The notes under the pieces: model-generated
Seen by the model: the letters and a program-made list of their open reading frames with translations, nothing else
Database searches by the model: none
Told to the model about the DNA's origin: nothing
Position numbers and translations under genes: made by a program
Shown: one piece after another, positions 63,021 through 64,000 of the stretch
Layout: each line of letters opens with the position of its first letter
Position numbering within the stretch: the stretch's first letter is position 1
Assembly: GCA_002104535.1 (NCBI GenBank)
Contig: NBOG01000003.1
Location: forward strand, 124,001-188,000
Origin: Cognaticolwellia sediminilitoris
Lineage (GTDB): Bacteria > Pseudomonadota > Gammaproteobacteria > Enterobacterales > Alteromonadaceae
Direction of reading: 5' to 3'
DNA length: 64,000 nt

Positions 63021-64000
63021 TTAGAATTGATGCGTCAGTGTAAGTTTGGCGTTGATTGGTAACTCTGGAAATACCAAGGTTGCTCCGAAATATCCGCCTT
63101 CAAAAACAGGGCGCCAATTGTCTTGATTGGTCACATTATTAATATCGACACGCAGTTTAGTTGCGGCGGAAATACTGTAGCTGGTATTCACATTTAGCGT
63201 GTATTGATCGCGTATGTTAACCGTAGCTAAAAAATCTAATGGATAACTTGATGTGTATAAACCCGAAAAACCAACTTGCCACTGGTTATTCAAAGCATAG
63301 CTACCGTTAAAGCTCAATGATTGCTCAGGAATGCCTTGCACTTTAGCATTAGATGGCGCGAATGTCGTATAGTTAGGGGCGCCAACTCCGGTACCGACTA
63401 TAATGTCAGGGCGTGAATTATCAAAGGCATCCGCTACCTGTGCAGAGTCTTGACCACTGGCGGAGTTATCATATCTAGCATCAATATAACTATAGCCTGC
63501 ACTTAACCACAAAGGGTAGGCATCGTAAAATACTTGCCCTTCAAAACCTTGTGTACGGATACCAGTATTACTGCCATCGCGGTTACGTAAGCTACGACGT
63601 TGACTAAATAAAGCGCCATCAGCATACCAATCGCTATCGTTTGGCGCATATTTAACACCAAATTCGACTAAAGTATTTTCAGTCGCAAAGTTTTGTGCAC
63701 TGATGGTATTGTTACCAGATAATGAAGTACCGCCCGCCATACTGTTTGAGGTTGCTTCATTGTAGGTTGCTGCTGCATAAGCGGTGTAATCACTATTGAT
63801 TGTATAACCAACACTGATTTGGCCAGAGTGTAAGATTTCGTTAATACTATCTCTTGCCGCTACTTGTCCTTGTGGCGCAACAGGGTCTTTGGCGTCGACA
63901 TCATAAAAATCTATGCGGTAACCAACACTGGTGTGTAAATCGTTTGTCCAATCAGAATCATGCTGAATGGCAAAGCCTGTTTGCCACGAACGTGAATCTG
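63021..64000 (-). CDS. TonB-dependent receptor, C-terminal part (5' end outside window)
   Basis: The frame is open to the right edge; the apparent start at 63740 is internal. At least 326 codons of beta-barrel are present with alternating aromatic strands (YNNQ/WQVGFSGLYTSSYP) and the terminal ITLTHQF-like ending (AKLTLTHQF). It lies 51 bases before the VTT/oxidoreductase gene, so it probably starts the ynjBCD-type operon and feeds the periplasmic importer. Ligand unknown. Confidence 0.85.
   Translation of the reverse strand, partial: DSRSWQTGFAIQHDSDWTNDLHTSVGYRIDFYDVDAKDPVAPQGQVAARDSINEILHSGQISVGYTINSDYTAYAAATYNEATSNSMAGGTSLSGNNTISAQNFATENTLVEFGVKYAPNDSDWYADGALFSQRRSLRNRDGSNTGIRTQGFEGQVFYDAYPLWLSAGYSYIDARYDNSASGQDSAQVADAFDNSRPDIIVGTGVGAPNYTTFAPSNAKVQGIPEQSLSFNGSYALNNQWQVGFSGLYTSSYPLDFLATVNIRDQYTLNVNTSYSISAATKLRVDINNVTNQDNWRPVFEGGYFGATLVFPELPINAKLTLTHQF

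Noticed and set aside
1-64000. CRISPR arrays, phage genes or plasmid origins
   Set aside because: No regularly spaced repeats, phage structural genes or replication initiators were found when reading the window.

Overview
The window looks like chromosomal DNA of an AT-rich marine gammaproteobacterium, most likely Alteromonadales and probably Colwelliaceae (Colwellia or Thalassotalea-like). This is an inference from gene content: yejKLM, eptA-dgkA, a pmrAB-like system, umuDC, ynjBCD, TonB receptors, several GGDEF/EAL proteins and Vibrio-type integron attC sites, with short intergenic spaces and frequent TTG/GTG starts. No phage genes, CRISPR array or rRNA operon were seen. Two tRNA genes are present (Pro-GGG and Ser-UGA).

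Layout. 0-5.4 kb: the end of a c-type cytochrome gene, an NTF2-like secreted protein, a DsbA-like plus AhpD-like pair divergent from a TetR regulator with palindromic operators between them, an AlkD-like protein and a periplasmic binding protein. 5.6-9.1 kb: a BicA-like SulP anion transporter and a membrane-anchored ClpP-fold protein. 9.1-20.3 kb: c-di-GMP signalling (a TonB receptor/YfiR/GGDEF-EAL operon, a membrane GGDEF enzyme, a PAS-PAS-GGDEF-EAL protein), interrupted by a frameshifted TauE/SafE transporter and a LexA-controlled umuDC pair. 20.7-27.5 kb: an envelope-modification regulon (LTA-synthase-like enzyme, DgkA, EptA, sensor kinase, response regulator) with PmrA-type boxes (CTTAAG-N5-CTTAAG and variants) upstream of each unit. 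27.9-35.9 kb: flavin reductase, YjdM, tRNA-Pro, yejM-yejL divergent from yejK, then pyrC, a doubled QueD-like protein, an M23 peptidase and a binding protein. 36.4-43.8 kb: a REC-hemerythrin protein, FetB, a HupE-like pair, a second SulP transporter and a MATE pump.

44.1-50.8 kb is the accessory region. After tRNA-Ser come a hydrolase gene with an in-frame stop, a YdjM-like membrane protein, a MepA-like peptidase and an unknown protein. Then follows an integron-like cassette island without a visible integrase: three attC-like sites, a fourth half-site, three small cassette genes, gene fragments (DUF393 C-terminus, IS110-like transposase C-terminus), a 59-codon orphan gene and a GC-richer degenerate block.

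50.8-64 kb: a LysR regulator divergent from an alcohol-dehydrogenase-like/monooxygenase/glyoxalase-fold cluster, then a tightly packed minus-strand operon of nine genes running in from the right edge: TonB receptor, VTT-domain/FAD oxidoreductase fusion, DUF547 protein, YnjB-YnjC-YnjD ABC importer, CDP-alcohol phosphatidyltransferase (YnjF-like), sterol-desaturase-family hydroxylase and DUF1499 protein. Overlapping starts and stops suggest one uptake and lipid-modifying system of unknown substrate. It is the best candidate here for an undescribed system.
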